In this document: piece after piece, positions 28,493-29,786 of the stretch
Position numbering within the stretch: position 1 is the first letter of the stretch
Layout of the letters: each line of letters opens with the position of its first letter
IMG/VR virus record: IMGVR_UViG_3300049927_000015
Span: 1-29,786 of that record
Length of the DNA stretch: 29,786 nucleotides
Source of the DNA: a virus
Strand: one strand, 5' to 3'
The notes under the pieces: generated by a model
Seen by the model: the letters and a program-made list of their open reading frames with translations, nothing else
What the model was told of the DNA's origin: nothing
Databases searched by the model: none
Translations under genes and position numbers: made by a program

Positions 28493-28690
28493 ATGAACGA
28501 ACGAACTCAACCCCCCAAGAACTTCAAGCGCAATGTCCAGACGGTTCACCAGTCCAAGGAAACCTTTGACGAGGTGGAACGGTATCTTGCTTTCTTGAAG
28601 GGATTGACGGGTATTTCCGAGGGCAGGGCATATGTGCAAGCCCTAACCGAGAAGATGGGCCGGGAACGGGACGCCGGGAGGTGGTCATGA
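28493..28690 (+). CDS. first gene of the early operon, hypothetical
   Basis: 65 residues from the ATG with GAGGAGA upstream; an in-frame ATG at 28460 would lie inside the promoter. The protein is basic and helical (KNFKRNVQTVHQSKETFDEV, RYLAFLKGLTGISEGRAYVQ). No domain recognised. It overlaps the next gene (ATGA). Confidence 0.6.
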   Translation: MNERTQPPKNFKRNVQTVHQSKETFDEVERYLAFLKGLTGISEGRAYVQALTEKMGRERDAGRWS

Positions 28691-28974
28691 AGATCGAGTC
28701 AGAACGTGACGCGGCCATCAAAGCCATCGGCACCGAAGCCACCCTCCGAGGCAAAGCGGAAGCCGAACGTGATGCCGCGCTTGCCATGGTGAGGGAGTTG
28801 GTGGAGTTGTGCCAGCCACTTGCGCACTTTGTCTATATCTATGAGCATATGCGTGGGCTTAACCAGGAAACAGTCTACGGTTGCACAAACGCGCATGGTA
28901 GTGCTGAAATTGACGTTGCCAATCTCAAGGCTATTCGCAAAGCTATCACCAAAGCCGAGGCCAAAGATGTCTAA
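28687..28974 (+). CDS. coiled-coil protein, hypothetical
   Basis: 95 residues, beginning in the ATGA overlap. The N-terminal 45 residues are a charged heptad helix (ESERDAAIKAIGTEATLRGK, EAERDAALAMVRELVELC), a pattern often seen in small phage early proteins. The rest has an aromatic HFVYIYEHMRGLNQETVYGC segment and a Lys-rich end. Function unknown. Confidence 0.6.
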   Translation: MKIESERDAAIKAIGTEATLRGKAEAERDAALAMVRELVELCQPLAHFVYIYEHMRGLNQETVYGCTNAHGSAEIDVANLKAIRKAITKAEAKDV

Positions 28975-29167
28975 CCCCTTCCGCGACGACCACGGAATCC
29001 AGCTCAACGAGTCTCCAGCGACTGAACAGACCTTCGGGGAATACCGACTCAAGCTCTCCCGAGTCAACATCCCTGTTGCCATCAAGATTGGGGGCACCGT
29101 AACAAGTCTTCACGAACTAGTTCACGGGATTGGATTGGCGGAAAAACATTTAGGAGGAAAGGTGTGA
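28967..29167 (+). CDS. hypothetical small early protein
   Basis: 66 residues from the ATG at 28967, overlapping the previous gene by eight bases; the longer frame back to 28820 is shadow. It begins SNPFRDDHGIQLNESPATEQ and ends with a small globular-looking part (SLHELVHGIGLAEKHLGGKV). No family recognised. AGGAGG at its end serves the next gene. Confidence 0.55.
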   Translation: MSNPFRDDHGIQLNESPATEQTFGEYRLKLSRVNIPVAIKIGGTVTSLHELVHGIGLAEKHLGGKV

Positions 29168-29736
29168 GTGAAAAATTGTACGTTCTGACGGAAGAGTTTA
29201 GGCAAAAACTCATGCGGTGTTCCGACTATGAGAACGTCTCTGATACCGTAGGATTCTATGAAGAGGTCCGCCACGAGCTAATGATCCTCCCCACTGTTCA
29301 AGCGCCCGTGGTGCCGACGGTGGAGGAGCTTCCAGAAAATATTCAGCACCGTGTGAATATGAAACTCAGCCGTGAGGATGAGGTAAGGCTTGATCGAATG
29401 GCCGACTCTAACGAAACAGACAACTATGTCTATCTGTGGAAGCATGTAGCTACAGGCGAGACTCAAGACCAGTTATCCGAGTGGTTCAGCGTCGAGGAAA
29501 TCGACATGATAATCCTGGAACGGGCACGTCGCGCCCTCATCTGCGAACGCGGTAGCACACTCGGATTCCCCGCTCCCTCATCGGTTCAGGTTCGGGAGGC
29601 GGTGGAGCAAGTTAAGAAACACTTCGAGATTATCTATCCGTACATTGACGCCTATGTTCGTGTAGATGAAGGTATGCTTGTCCTAGAACTTATCGACAAA
29701 GCCCTCGCCGCCCTCTCCGCAGAGGTGAAACCGTGA
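29164..29736 (+). CDS. hypothetical early protein
   Basis: 190 residues from a GTG overlapping the previous stop (GTGA), with AGGAGG nearby. It is acidic and mostly helical (TEEFRQKLMRCSDYENVSDT, LSREDEVRLDRMADSNETDN, VQVREAVEQVKKHFEIIYPY). No enzymatic motif is visible. Confidence 0.6.
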   Translation: MSEKLYVLTEEFRQKLMRCSDYENVSDTVGFYEEVRHELMILPTVQAPVVPTVEELPENIQHRVNMKLSREDEVRLDRMADSNETDNYVYLWKHVATGETQDQLSEWFSVEEIDMIILERARRALICERGSTLGFPAPSSVQVREAVEQVKKHFEIIYPYIDAYVRVDEGMLVLELIDKALAALSAEVKP

Positions 29737-29786
29737 GCCTCTACGGACCAGTCTACGACGGTGCCGCCCGCGAGTTTGAATCGGAG
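29733..29786 (+). CDS. 3'-truncated early gene
   Basis: A frame from GTG at 29733, overlapping the previous stop (GTGA), runs to the window end: 18 residues, SLYGPVYDGAAREFESE after the start. Too short to identify. Confidence 0.45.
   Translation, partial: MSLYGPVYDGAAREFESE

Overview
The window is a contiguous stretch of about 30 kb from a tailed double-stranded DNA phage (or prophage) with a long non-contractile tail, i.e. a siphovirus of the HK97 structural type. Evidence is the unbroken series small terminase, large terminase, portal, prohead protease, HK97-fold capsid, head-tail connectors, tail-tube protein, tail-assembly chaperones, tape measure, distal tail protein and hub. No tail sheath is seen. 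No integrase, tRNA, rRNA, insertion sequence or CRISPR array is visible. The host cannot be read with confidence. A lipoprotein-like signal on the M23 peptidase and a pair of overlapping membrane genes next to the lysis genes lean weakly towards a Gram-negative host. Genes are tightly packed, with many ATGA, GTGA and TAATG stop/start overlaps.

Layout. (1) 2-2228, plus: the end of an accessory/early block. An IbrA-like PP-loop protein (5' end cut by the window) and a ParB-like partner are followed by two tiny basic ORFs, one with an AT-hook, and a small Cro/CI-type HTH protein. (2) 2244-8167, plus: packaging and head genes, including a portal fused to a MuF-type domain, then a beta-helix-like protein, two small beta-rich proteins and a zinc-ribbon microprotein. 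(3) 8186-9725, minus: a five-gene antisense cassette inside the head operon, with its own sigma70-type promoter, two-helix membrane protein and M23 metallopeptidase. (4) 9810-15866, plus: protease, capsid, decoration protein, terminator, four connector genes, tail-tube protein, second terminator. The two terminators follow the most abundant virion proteins and probably set stoichiometry. (5) 15883-24307, plus: chaperone pair with a likely -1 frameshift, tape measure, Dit, a long repeat-bearing fibre with a C-terminal S74 chaperone domain, one minus-strand orphan, a GT-A glycosyltransferase and the hub. (6) 24367-26497, plus: lysis-type block with several small membrane proteins, a C39-like cysteine peptidase, a zinc ribbon and a perfect terminator. 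(7) 26512-28412, minus: an accessory operon of small proteins driven by a consensus promoter. It includes a Gly/Tyr/Ser repeat peptide, cysteine-rich microproteins, a pentapeptide-repeat protein and a small gene interrupted by an in-frame TAG. (8) 28446-29786, plus: start of the divergent early operon, cut by the window end.

The points most worth a second look are the IbrA/ParB-like pair, the antisense M23 cassette, the hexanucleotide-repeat peptide and its duplicated intergenic hairpins, the amber-interrupted small gene, the GTGTG dual start at 25994-25998 and the RNA structures at the capsid leader and the chaperone frameshift site.
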